A stretch of DNA of 64,000 bases from Rhyzopertha dominica (Eukaryota; Arthropoda; Insecta; Coleoptera; Bostrichidae). This document shows positions 13,430 through 25,127 of this stretch, in pieces. Position 1 is the first letter of the stretch. The number at the start of each line of letters is the position of its first letter. Under the pieces are notes generated by a model. That model saw only the letters and a list, made by a program, of their open reading frames with translations, was not told the DNA's origin and did not search any database. Where the stretch lies: contig QCXZ01000041.1 in assembly GCA_025024175.1 (NCBI GenBank), positions 17,293,786 to 17,357,785 of the forward strand, written 5' to 3'. The position numbers were made by a program, and so were the translations under genes.

Positions 13430-14087
13430 AGTTACCACTGTTAAGAGGAATCGACTAGACCGCACACCACTCTTCAATGTAGTAGCAGTAGTAGTGGCAT
13501 GTTTGATAAGCTTCGGAATACTCCACAATTTTGAAAAATTGACAAACTGAGATGTGCAGAAGTGCAGGTGTTCAGCAAATTGCTCCACGAAGAGGAAGCA
13601 TAATGAAAGATGTTGCTTTCCGATATTCAGTGAAATGATTACGTTTAGGAAAAAGGCTGTCACTAATTTATATACGCCTGTGATCTTCAACAAAGAAAAG
13701 AAACGTCATAGAAGCGACGTGCCAACCTGATAGAATATAAACCGATCGAGAAGAGAGGATTTACCCGCTAGATATACCTAAACAAACTACTTAATAAACT
13801 AAAATTTTATTAAACAATTTAACAATTATAATAATTACAATTATTGTAACAAGGTCTGCGCTGACGATAGATCTTAAGGGGACGTAAGTTTTATGGATTT
13901 AGGCAAACAGAACATCTTTGGTACCTTACAGTCAGAAAATGTTAGGAAAGGATTCCAAAATATTGCAAGCAGCAGTAACATTTTTTTTGTATAATTCATC
14001 TTCCGTGTGAAAAGGAGTGATTACAGCAAATGTTGACGTCTTCCTCTCAAGATTTTTGGTCATCCAGTTCATCTAATAACAGCGACC

Positions 14088-14620
14088 GTGAAATTCCTCT
14101 TTTCCAGCCCAGGATCTTCCGTAATCGCGAGTAGCTCATTCGAAATGGCGCCTACGCCGTCGCGACACCAACACCCCCAACAGTGCAACCCCAAAAATCG
14201 AGGACGTGGCGCCCTCTACTCGGGCAAACTGCCTTCCGCGCGAATGGGCAATTACCCCTCGTCGGATCGATGGTGTGTTCCATCCCCTGCCACCGTGGGA
14301 TTGGTTCGCGACTCCTGCGGCTCTCGACGATTGGCCTCGTAGGTCTTTTGCCCACCTCGCGAAGGTACGAGAGGGCCCGCTACACATGATGTATTGAGTG
14401 GCGCGTTATCAGTGCCGGTCGTGGAGTACTCAGGTGCCACACAGCACTCTCTGGTCGCCGTCTGGGTCGCGTGCTCTTAACGTCTCATTGGCTCCATACA
14501 TCGGTAATCAGGGGTCTTGATTTGATTAATCGGCCCATCTCCTCGACTGGGCAGCTATCGGACCGATTTTTGCTTTCGAGTGAGGTGTCAGGACATGAGG
14601 ACTGTTTAGTGCGCGTCCGG
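14088..14620 (+). promoter_or_regulatory. CpG-rich island, candidate promoter or 5' exon of ey
   Basis: The most CpG-rich segment of the window, open in several frames on both strands as GC-rich DNA often is. It contains an ATTGG (CCAAT) box at ~14488 and homeodomain-type GATTAATC (~14524). A donor-like GAAG|GTACGA lies at 14365, so an untranslated first exon could end there. The ey coding exon at 32002 needs an upstream transcription start, and this is a plausible place, but nothing ties the two directly. Confidence 0.3.
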
Positions 14621-14914
14621 TTTTGGTGCTGCTCTTGGAAAAAAGTTTTTGTAAGTTGGAATCTTTCTATGTTACGAGTGGATGAGATCTGATTGGGCTT
14701 TGTGCTGAAGAATAAGTACTTGAACATTGAAACCAAATTCTTCTTCTTTAAAAGTTTGATTATTAGTATTATTTATTTTGTGTTGAAATTGTATTGCAGA
14801 AACTTACACAATTCAGGAAATTCATCTAGTTTCTAGTATCTTTAAACAGCTTATTAACAATTTCCTACCATAATAAAAAGAACTGTTGCTGGTTCTGTTA
14901 AGTCTACGGTGGTA

Positions 14915-15520
14915 ACACTCATATAACAGTTCACATTGAAATAGACATATAAGAGACACTGAATAATGTAAAAAGAAGGACCTGCCAATATTCTGAGATT
15001 TCTAAAAACATTCCTATACTCACTCTAGTTGGATGCTTGCGACTACTGTAAGTTATACATTTACGTTGGAACCTGAAAACTTTATGCATGCATGTGGATA
15101 GAATGAAGTATGGCATACTAAATAATTTTTGGAAGTTATGGAATAATAGGCCCTTAGTGGGAGCTTTCCAGGACAATCATGGATCTAATACTAGCTCTAC
15201 CAATTTAGTGGGTTCAGCAAGTGTTGGTACTTTTCTTAGCGAAAAGACAATACTTTGTGTCTTATAATTGTTCATAACTAGGCTATTTTTTATGAACCAT
15301 TGATTCATCTTTGACTTAGCATCAATCATATCTACCTTAAGCTGTCCAAGTGATTTGCTGGAGTCCAAAACAGAATCGGTCCAAGAATTGAGCCCTGAGA
15401 TACACCATAACTAATCGAAAGGCAAGTGGATTCATTCAGTCGTAGTGAAAAAAATTGTCTTTTATCCTGCAGAATGTTTAATCGCAGGTGCATCAAATTT
15501 TTTCGGATAAACAAGTTTCT
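14915..15520 (-). mobile_element. LINE remnant
   Basis: On the - strand ISYGVSQGSILGPILF (about 15410-15365) is the reverse transcriptase block before the catalytic site. Then KSKMNQWFIKNSLVMNNYKT shows the block after it, so the YADD segment has been deleted. Further along, KVFRFQRKCITYS and LLFTLFSVSYM match the C-terminal part of such elements. Several frame changes and the deletion make it inactive. Confidence 0.72.
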
Positions 15521-18224
15521 TTGGTAAGTATTTGTTTAACAATGAAATAGCATGAGCGCTAGTGTTTTAAAAATCCGAGTCGAAGACGAGAATTTTTTAG
15601 CGTGAATGTTATTTATTAAACAAATGCTTAAGAAACGAGTTTTGTCGAATTTTTCCGAAAAAGTTGATGAACGAGGGATATTTGATAAGATTAATTACCG
15701 AGTTAGATAAAAATAACAAACAAACCTTGTCAAACTTGTCAAACCTAGACGATATTTATCCGATTTTTTTCCTGCAAAACTGCTGAAAGCTAACGTCAAA
15801 AAAATTTCCCATTTGAAAATTAAATATAACCAACGAATCCTTGTCACTGATTGGTCAAAATTGACAGGAAGGAAATAATCATTGAAATACTGTTTCTATC
15901 AAAGACATAACAAAGCATAATGCGGCATATAATCGATAATAAATTTATTTGTGTTCAACAGCCGACAGGACTTTTTCACTAATCTCAATTATTGCCATAG
16001 TGATAGACACTTTGTGTCTAAAACAAAAATTTGGCTTGTATAAAGATGCATCCTCAAAAGATACGTTTATATGATTTTTATCAAACTTTCAAATACTTTA
16101 GCTACATGTAGGCACTAAAGATACTGGCCTATAGGTAGTTGCTTGAACTATCAATGTAGCATTTTTTTTAACTGGTATAACCTGTATGCAAGTAAACCTG
16201 CTCGAATACATTATTTTTAGATTATTTTGGTTAGAGGGATAGCAATTGCATTACTATAATTGAGCTCAAAATATAGGCATAGGCATCTCGTCTTCGACTC
16301 GGATTTTTAAAACATTGTTTTTTTTATTTCATTAATGAGTGTTCTAACCTCCTGGAATGAAAGCTCCTCTAAACGAAAGTCCTCAAAAGGCGATATAGTA
16401 CAATTAGGGTCAGGTTTAGCTTGTTTGCTCATTTGTAATTTATTACACCCATTTAATGTTTTAATACACGTTGTGTAATGTGTAGTAATTGTTTATGTTA
16501 CCAATAACATTATGGCACATTGAAATTTCAGTTATATGTTGGAAAAACGAAAATCGCAAAGGATAATAGGTACATACCTACACTTCGATAGCTTCAAAAT
16601 GTAACAACATTTGAAAGGAACAACCGAAAGCAATGAAACTATCAGTGGTTCATATATCATTAAAACTGATTCATAAAAAAGTTATAATATTGTTCATGGT
16701 GGTTCACAGAAGACCTCTGCATTTATATAAAAAAAAATCACAGTTTGTAACTGTTTTGAAATATTTACCTTTAGAATTCCATAGCTATTGATATGTGCCA
16801 AATAATCTAATTTGATAATTTTGTTCCAGTACCTACCACATTCTATAACATACTCTCTGTAATACCTGCTGTAAAACAGAAGTATCATTTTTAGCTATAT
16901 TTTGCTTTAATTGAACCAAAAATACAATAATTATTGACTTTTAACTCACATTTGCAGACAGAACATTACGAATTAAAGGTTAAGAGCAGTGCATATAATT
17001 ATAAATAATCGGTACATGTACGTAGGTGTCATGTGTAACCTATCTTAAGAATATTTCTTCTGATCAAGTCAGGTACATGATAAGAAATGGAAAAATACAA
17101 AATACAGAAAAATACTGGTTAACGATATCGCAAGCCAGAACTACATTATAAGGCAAATATTACTCATATAAAGACGTAATCGGCAACCATTTATTAAACT
17201 TGTCATCTGCTATATGAATTCATAATTGAAATAAAGCAGTTAAGTTATATTACCTCTATGAATTTCCCGGCTTCTGTTTTACTGGTTTTCTTAAACTTTT
17301 TTTGTCAGCATTTCCTGCTGTATGCTTGACATGTCGTCTCTATCAATTTGCTCGACATATTTGAAATTTTCTGGTTGTCAATCCATTGCATGGATTCCTG
17401 TTTGTTGGACGAATCGAAACCTTATACATTTGGGGGTCAACTAGAAGAAGTCCATCCAATTTTTCAAAAGCTTCTTTCTGGACATTTCATATTTTACTAC
17501 TTCGTATATACCTTCCAATTTCGCATTTCTTTTGCTTGCTCACAAATCTATGGGAGTTTGGAAGTTCACCCTTTCGATGTGCTGTTGTATTTAATTAGTG
17601 GACAATAAGCCCATGATTAGTTCATAAGCATTTGTTGCAGTAATTTTATGTAGAAAAATTGCACTTCATTGGAAATATAGATAGTACCTCCCTAAAATAT
17701 AGTTAATAATAATATGATTATTCATTATGCAGTCATCACATTAAAGCATTATAAACCTGTTTTAATCTAAAGATTTTCATTTTCTATATTGAATTGTTTG
17801 CATTTTCATAACGGTTTATTTTTCGTTTAGTAGTAAAAATAATATTTGTTTCACTTGAGACACGCTGAAAAATATAACAGAGTGGTGTTTTAGAACTGGT
17901 AACAGTTTTTCTTTGCCTTAGCTCTTTCCTCCACACAATTCAGAACGAATACGTTAAGATTTCTTCTTTTTTTCGAAAAATCTTTATTTGTAATACTGCA
18001 AATAATAACCAAATTACCTACTGCTAAACTGCTAAAGAATTGTCACTATCACAACAAATAAATTCAAGCAATATATGCATTTCTCGTTTATCAGTTTGGA
18101 CGATTTTCACTAAACCCAATAGTGCTTCTAATTGTTTGATATGCAGGCATGTTTTAACAAATCGTTATTTTTTAATTTATCCCTATGTATAGCAAACAAT
18201 GTTAATCAAACCTAGTAATCCCGT

Positions 18225-18470
18225 CAGTTGACCATCAAAACCGCGATTGAGTCGTTGCAATTAATTCGATAGCGTTTGCCGGCGCGTTCCACTATTTCAT
18301 TAATACCATCAATAAACCCGGAGCCAGTTAAACATCGTCCCTTGCGTTTAGTTCCGGTAGCGACGGAAACATTCCCGTTCCCTTTGGAGCGTTCACAAAG
18401 GCTCCTGCCGCGCGTAAAACTCCCCAGTCCCGTTCTAGGTGTTTATTATATCGGCTTTTAAATGATACTC
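18225..18470. promoter_or_regulatory. GC-rich island, candidate enhancer
   Basis: Roughly 245 bp of balanced composition within AT-rich DNA, containing ATTA-type homeodomain sites (CAATTAATTCG, TTCATTAATA). No known protein is encoded. Candidate conserved noncoding element. Confidence 0.28.
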
Positions 18471-20554
18471 TACTGTTTCGAGGCTGTAAGGCATTCAGAC
18501 GGACGAGTCGTGATTTTACCTCCTAAGAGATGAATTTATACCGCAGATTAAATTTGCAAAATTACACATTTAATTAAATTGCACCTTGAAGTGAATTTTA
18601 CGGATTTATGGTGTCCTGCGGAAAATGAGATCCTTTAGATCCTTTAGTTATCTAGCTTTGATAGTGTGATGGTTAGCACAGTAAGGTATAGTGTTCGATT
18701 ATCGATCAAAGCAAAAACTTTATTCTGATGGAACTGCCTGCTTAAACATAATACTGACAATGGGTTCTTTTAATAGTATCTCTTGCATTTTAAATGCGTA
18801 CCTGAATACGAGGAAAATATTTCCTTCAATAAAGCCTGAAAACAAAAATCGTTGAAGGAAACAGAGTGCTGGATGCTAAGGTTCTAAATTTAAGGTAACA
18901 AGAGAACAGGTATAGCGTACTTTGTCATTTTATTTATTCTTCTTCTAAGGTGATAGCAGGAATGACGAGTAACAGTGCATTTTCTTTTGAACAAATTAAA
19001 CTTTATTTTTACTTCTTAAAACTATATCTAAGATGTGGTTTTTAGTGCGGTTCTTCAGCGATGCCTCGAAACTCGAAACATTGTTTTTTCAGTTACTGCA
19101 TTGTTCGAGATTGCTTGTTATACAGTGTGTCATCTTTAAAAGCCCATTGCTGTAGCTTTAGAACCGTACGGGACAACAGAACAGCCTCATACATACTTTC
19201 GTAGAATGAGGCAACTCAAAATATATAGATCTCGTTAAAAACATTTGCTTAATTGCGTAACTTTGCCGCTGCGTAAGATATTGATTTTAAGATAATACTT
19301 AAAATTCGTATATTTATGCTCTAAATATCTTATTAAAATTTTTGCTTACTTCTGTACAAATTTTGTTGAAACATTTATTTTCTGGTTGCCATGACAACAG
19401 GAGAATTAGAATTTACAAATCTTCAAAATGACTTAAGTACGCTTTAAGCGAATTCAATGAATGATAGCTTACTTTAAATCGCAGTTTATGATTTTCAATT
19501 TAATCGTAAATAACATAAAATTTATTGTAACTCATTGACAGTAGGAAGCGATATTTCAGAAAATATATTTGTCCAAATTTCTTCAAAAAATTAATTGCAC
19601 GAGTCAATTAGCTATACCAAAGGATAATTTATCTGTTGTACTGTACCTATTGTATAGCAAAGTAGGAATTACTTTGTGATTTGTAATTTTATTTGCAAGA
19701 CTAACCAGATGCGAAAAAAACAAATTACTAGTCAATAAATTACATACACCATTGTGTTATAAAGGAAACGCCACTAAACAATAAGCAAAGACAACGAACA
19801 ATTCTATATAGAGATTAATGAGAGTTCTGCTATAAAAGTGCTAGGGTCTGTTTTTAACATCCTGACGCACCTTTCAAAAATTATCTTTTAGAATATTCCT
19901 ACATTCTTGGATAATCCCAAGACCCAGCTCTTTAATTGTAGCTGATTGTTGTTTGTAAATTACTTACTTCAGTTGTATTCAAACAATAAAATGTTTTGGT
20001 GGCAGATCTGTCGATCGAGGTGCGCATTTACAGGTCTTTTTCTGAAATTTCACTAGCTTTGATAGTTATTACGTATCAAATGCATTAATAATGGCAAGTA
20101 CATGCAGTGCGGCGTCATACTGCAAATACATTAGATCCTCATTTAATTCGTACTCATAATTCTCATCAAACTGGTTTTCCAACTCATGAACTATCAAGGG
20201 TTGTACGATCTCATCTTAAATTACCGCATAATGAGTACCTTTCAAACTGCCATGAAGAAATAGTGATCCATTAGATGTGCATGTCTTCCAAAACCTGTCC
20301 AGGCATTCAAAATTTGAGGGTATTGCATGTGCTCTTTTCTAAATACTTGTGGGTGTATTACCATAACTCGAATATTGACAATTCTAACCGTTAACACCAC
20401 CATTTAAAAAAAGTACCCTTGTACTTTTATAAAAGTAAAAAAAGGGAATTAATGAGTAAACACCCACATTGGGTAAAAATTGAAGAACTAAATCCAGACT
20501 TCTAGTTGTCGAAATTACAAAAAAAATCTTGTGACATCTGGCAACTCAGCCATC

Positions 20555-20760
20555 ATTTGGAGTTCGAGGGGGATGGACCCGATTGTATAGCTCCGGAGTT
20601 AATTTTCATTAGCGAATGGGAGATTTATCGAGGACGTTATTGAGTCAGCAACGGATGTGCTCAAGTGGTCGCGCTTACGCGGTGAGAGGATTAACTAACC
20701 GTAAACGAACTCTCTGATCCTCTTTTCGCACACTTGCTCTCCTACACGGTAAAGTGATCT
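20555..20760. promoter_or_regulatory. GC-rich island, candidate enhancer
   Basis: About 200 bp of GC-richer sequence with GTTAATTTTCATTAGCG and GGATTAACTAA, which are homeodomain-type motifs. No coding frame recognised. Confidence 0.28.
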
Positions 20761-21944
20761 TGACATTGAATTTTGAAACAGCTATCTAAAGATATCATTA
20801 TACGGAGGTGTCAAAATAATGCTATCACTGTTTGCTGGTCTATGTCTTGTGATAAATTTGACTTGGGTGGTAATTTTTAGCTCTGAGAAAAAACAGTGAA
20901 AATTCCGGTAGATCCACTGCCCTGGTCCACATGACTGTGAGAATTTTGAGAAACCCAGTACATGCAAATGCGGTGGTTCACAGTACCGTTATGTTTGAAC
21001 TGAGCATCGCCAATCCACACTTCCCTGCAATCCTCATCCTTGATAACCATTTCCTGAACCTTTTATACAATACTATACTATATATGGGTCGACCTCATTC
21101 ATTGCCTATACCTAGTGTGGTCGTTCTCATTATTTCAGTAATGGATATATTTCATCTGAATAGACAAAGACAAGGTTTAAAAAAATCACAAAATTCAACT
21201 GTTCGGTTGAAAACTTTTCTTTTTACATGTACGACTGTTGAATTTTTCGGGAGTTTTACGGATAGAAGGAAATAAGCGAGCAATATTAACACTATTTGTT
21301 TCCGCTTCCACAACTAATTTTTTTTCGTATCCTTCTGCCCTTTCTTGAAACACCTAAGATTTTTGTAGTTTGAAAATATTGTCTCTCTGGGCCCTTGGAC
21401 GCCAATGAAATATACCGGCAAAAACCGATGATCACTTTCTGGCATTTATGAATTCCAGAGAACGCGGCATTATAAGAGATCATTTGATATACGAGAAGAT
21501 AACGCAGTTTTCATAATAATATTTTAAAGGTAATAATTTTTCTCTATCTCTAACAACTGAGAATAGACCCATATTTTGATATTATTGCAATTACATACTT
21601 GACTTACTTTTAAGATGGCGATTTTATGTACAGATAGTTATATTTGACAAAAATTTGAATTTTTCATATTTAAAATAATAAAGTTATCGCGCCGCCATCT
21701 TGAAAATATTTTTCTTATTACGAACACTCGTGTACAAAACTTTTTTGTGCGAAGAGTTAATTATATTCAGATACATGAGGTTAAAGAAAATGGCCAACAC
21801 TTACCTAATCATAATGAGTTTACATCCGATGTATGCAAAAATTTATTCCAAGTCCAAATAAAATAATTGTTTTTGGGTACTCGTACACCCGGCAAAATTA
21901 ACAACCTACAGCGATTAATATTTAACGATTTTATATTGCGTCGT

Positions 21945-22200
21945 GTGCGATTCCCAGGTGTAATATGAATATTACAACGTAAATCTTGTTAGGCATTCAC
22001 GGATTAAAGCGTTTGGCACGTCAAAACTCCCACAGGGTTTACGCTGAACAGCTTTTGCATACTTTTAATTTGTAGCTAATTGGCTATCAGATTATTCTTC
22101 CCCTGAATAATCCGGAAATCATTTTACGCTCCGTCTCTACAAATTCAATTAGAGGCGATGAAATCGCTCAGCATAAACGTTAATTAGGCAAATAGGTACA
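21945..22200. promoter_or_regulatory. Candidate enhancer next to the gypsy insertion
   Basis: About 255 bp with many homeodomain-type sites: CGGATTAAAG, GATTATTC, GAATAATCCGG, CAATTAGAGG and GTTAATTAGGC. Composition differs from the surroundings. The retrotransposon inserted ~110 bp downstream. Confidence 0.32.
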
Positions 22201-22308
22201 AAGTTTTACACAACAAGCTTTAATTCTTCATCGGTTGAAGTAATTGTGGGTTTTAATATAATGTCGTGAAGTTAAAGTTTAAGACAGATGCTCTATTTAT
22301 TAAAGACT

Positions 22309-23521
22309 TATTACAGTACAAATTCATCCTAGTTACATATAAAGTCAAATTTGGTCAGCCATGAAATTAGAAATCATTTTTCCATGGAAAACAAAAAAAA
22401 ATTGTTATAAATAGCAACACAGAAAAGAATTATCCAGCAAAAGTTAGTATAGATTAACTTGCCTAATTGGGATTCTGCTGAGATTTTCTATTTTGGAAAG
22501 AAGATTTGGAGTTGTGTTAGAGAGATAGTGATTTGGTCTTCTTACCTACCCACAGTTGGGATTTTGTTTTTCTGTTGGCAGCTGTACCTTATTGTATTGA
22601 AGTGGAAGTTATTAAAATTGCGGAACCCTCAAAATAGAGGTATGACAACTAAATTTTAGTGACAAGATTAAGCCATAATATTTCTTTTAGGGTTCTTGTT
22701 CCAGTTTTATTTTTTTTTTCTTCACTGTTTGAGTCCTAGTCCTGGTCCGTATTATTGTTTTGGTTTGACTGGTGGTTGGAGTACAAGGGTTGGCACAAAA
22801 TTACTGCACCTTACCATTTCTTGCCAGTACAAGGCTTGTGAAAGAATTCAGGAAATTTCGAGGTGACAGCGTCAGTTGTGACAGTGTCAAAAGCAGGTCA
22901 GACAGATATAGATCTTTATTTGGGAGACTTATCAAAAAGAAAAGGATTCAAATAAGTGCTGCAGGGCCCCTGAATCTAAATTCTGATTATTTTTTTTATT
23001 ATTTGTTCAATAGTTTAGTTAGAGTTATACAAAATTATTAGATATATTTGGACTCAGAGGAACTGTATTTTTTTTGTATGATTATTATTGAGATTGTTTA
23101 AAAAAAAACCATTACCTATTACATGTATATATGTGAGGCGTTTACGTAAACGTTAATCAATTCTGTAATTATACTTAACTATATATATAACGAATCAAAT
23201 TTTTAATATTAAATTTGTCTTCATAGATGTAGAGTAATTTACTAAAGCTGTAAATAAGCCTGTTTAATATATATTTGTTGGGAATTCTTAGTATCTTCGT
23301 TTGGAATGAAACTGGCAAGCGTGTAAGTGAAGTAATTTTGGTGATTTTGGGAATTTCACTTCTATTCGACAATATATGATTATTCGTGGTGAGAAATCAC
23401 CTGGCGCCCAATCTACCACTTTTAATTATTACCCAGCCCATTCCCACTGTTAGCTGGTCGGCATCACACGAATATCGAGGTCATAATCTTTACCAACGTT
23501 CTTAGTAGAATTTTGTGTAAT
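22309..23521 (+). repeat. 5' LTR of the gypsy element
   Basis: It is 1213 bp and matches 28510-29722 at a constant offset of 6201. It begins TATTAC and ends GTAAT, a short inverted ATTAC/GTAAT pair rather than the usual TG...CA. The boundary is uncertain by one base because T occurs on both sides. It should carry the promoter and polyadenylation signals of the element. Short reading frames inside it are the same in both LTRs and do not look like genes. Confidence 0.93.
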
Positions 23522-23528
23522 AGATTTT

Positions 23529-23546
23529 TGGCGCCCAACGTGGGGC
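23529..23546 (+). other. Primer-binding site for tRNA-Lys(CUU)
   Basis: TGGCGCCCAACGTGGGGC lies 7 bases after the 5' LTR. It is complementary to the 3' end, including CCA, of animal tRNA-Lys with anticodon CUU (CCCCACGTTGGGCGCCA), as I recall that tRNA. This is where minus-strand DNA synthesis would start. Confidence 0.85.
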
Positions 23547-23747
23547 CTATTTCATTTGCCTGTTTCATATATTTCATTTAGTTTTTTTGCCTGTTTATTT
23601 ACTGTTTCATTTCGTGTTGAAATACTTTCAGTTTCCGTTCATAGAGTAGTCTGATTATATTTTAAGCTTTGTTTTACTTGCATGCGCTTGGTAGTATTAT
23701 CTTTTAGTTAATAGATAGAGGATACGACGTTTATTTTACTATTAACA
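23547..23747 (+). other. Untranslated leader of the gypsy element
   Basis: About 200 bp of T-rich sequence between the primer-binding site and the gag ATG. It would hold RNA packaging signals, but I can point to none. Confidence 0.6.
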
Positions 23748-25127
23748 ATGGCTTCTATATGGAAAAATGAAATAAACCGTCTGAATAGCGCAGAATTAAC
23801 TTTTGAATTAGAAAGTCGTGGCTTATCAGCTGGTACAGTTGTAGAAATGAGAAAGTCATTAGGTAATATTTTCAAACTTGAATCTTCGGGTATGTTCAAA
23901 GCTGTTGAATGCGCAATACCTTTTGAAGACAACCTACAAACGATTAAAGAGTATACTGTGGAGCTAAATAGTTTTTTTGAGGAGTTTACTGGAGACATCA
24001 GTTGTTCTAATTTTAAACGTGTCTCTGCTATAATGTGTCATACGCTACGAAGAGTCGAAGCATGTAAAGCGGTCGACAATGAACAAAGAAAGAAATTAAA
24101 CGAGGCATTATTGTCTTTACATAACATCAAGGGTGAATATGAAGCAAAAGTTAAACGGTTTAGGAAACGTGATAGTAGTGAATGTGCGATAGACTTGTCG
24201 TGCCTAAATATTAACGACGAGGAAGAAAATGATAGCGCAACATCTGAAGAAGATGAGCATGAATTTAGATCAATTAGAGAGTCATTACACTCATCAACTA
24301 AAATGACTCCAGTACGTTCGTACAAAACGGTTCCTGTTAGTAAGTGGAATTTAAAATTTAGTGGGTCTGGTCAGATGTCCCTTAGTGCATTTTTGGAACA
24401 TGTAGAAGAGTTGAGAGTTGCACGGGGTGTATCTAAAGAAGAATTATACATTTCCGCTATTGATCTATTTACAGATAAAGCACTTTTATGGTATCGTGCG
24501 AACAGGAAAAAAGCTGTAGACTGGAACGGTCTTGTTAAGTTATTGAAAGATGAATTTCATTCAGTAGACTATGATGAGCGCTTATTTGACGAGATTAAGG
24601 CACGTACTCAAGGTCCTACAGAATCCATAGGCATGTATTTGGCAGTTATGGATACAATGTTTGGAAGACTATCTGCTAGAATTTCGGAGCAACAACAGCT
24701 GAAGATCATACTTAGAAATATAACTCCTTTTTATCAAAACCAACTGGGTTTGATAGATGTGAAGTCAAAGCAAGAGTTATTAGATCTTGGTAGACGTCTG
24801 GAAGCTCGAAAATTGTATATGGATAGTTACGTTCCACCAGCAAGGCGCAAGACAGCATTAGAACCTGATCTAGCTTATTTGGAAGCACCAGCTTCGCATT
24901 CATTAGCTTCGACTGAAAGCACTACGCAGAATATCACTGTGAAATGTTACAGATGTGGACAGTCGGGGCATAAAGCTTTCGCATGTCAAAACAAAGCATA
25001 CAATAAATATTGTTACAGATGCAAGAAGGAGGGATTCACTGTAAGAACGTGTCCTAATTGTTCTTTGAGCGACAGAGTTTCCAAAACGTTTAGGAACTCT
25101 ACGGGAAACGGAGCGACGAGGCAGTAA
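23748..25127 (+). CDS. gag: Gag protein of the gypsy element
   Basis: 459 codons from ATG at 23748 to TAA at 25125-25127. Structural protein that assembles the retrotransposon particle and binds its RNA. The first ~200 residues are charged and partly acidic. Residues ~200-370 form a Retrotrans_gag-type core (ALLWYRANRK, then LLKDEFHSVDYDERLFDEI). Near residue 399 there is a normal CCHC knuckle, CYRCGQSGHKAFAC. A second knuckle near residue 424, CYRCKKEGFTVRTC, has no His at the expected place. The frame is intact. Pol overlaps its end in the -1 frame. Confidence 0.94.
   Translation: MASIWKNEINRLNSAELTFELESRGLSAGTVVEMRKSLGNIFKLESSGMFKAVECAIPFEDNLQTIKEYTVELNSFFEEFTGDISCSNFKRVSAIMCHTLRRVEACKAVDNEQRKKLNEALLSLHNIKGEYEAKVKRFRKRDSSECAIDLSCLNINDEEENDSATSEEDEHEFRSIRESLHSSTKMTPVRSYKTVPVSKWNLKFSGSGQMSLSAFLEHVEELRVARGVSKEELYISAIDLFTDKALLWYRANRKKAVDWNGLVKLLKDEFHSVDYDERLFDEIKARTQGPTESIGMYLAVMDTMFGRLSARISEQQQLKIILRNITPFYQNQLGLIDVKSKQELLDLGRRLEARKLYMDSYVPPARRKTALEPDLAYLEAPASHSLASTESTTQNITVKCYRCGQSGHKAFACQNKAYNKYCYRCKKEGFTVRTCPNCSLSDRVSKTFRNSTGNGATRQ

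Larger units (their letters stand above)
15521..22303. other. Noncoding stretch upstream of the retrotransposon
   Basis: AT-rich DNA with three candidate enhancers listed separately. The same ~20-base tract, attttttaaaaatccgagtcg / cgactcggatttttaaaaca, occurs inverted near 15565 and 16300, probably the ends of an old element of ~750 bp. GTTGCCATGACAAC at 19385-19398 fits the RFX X-box consensus. No gene recognised. Confidence 0.45.

Noticed and set aside
22459..23041. Two short open frames (66 and 89 codons) that occur again at 28660-29242
   Set aside because: They lie inside the two LTRs and repeat only because the LTRs are identical; no known protein is encoded.
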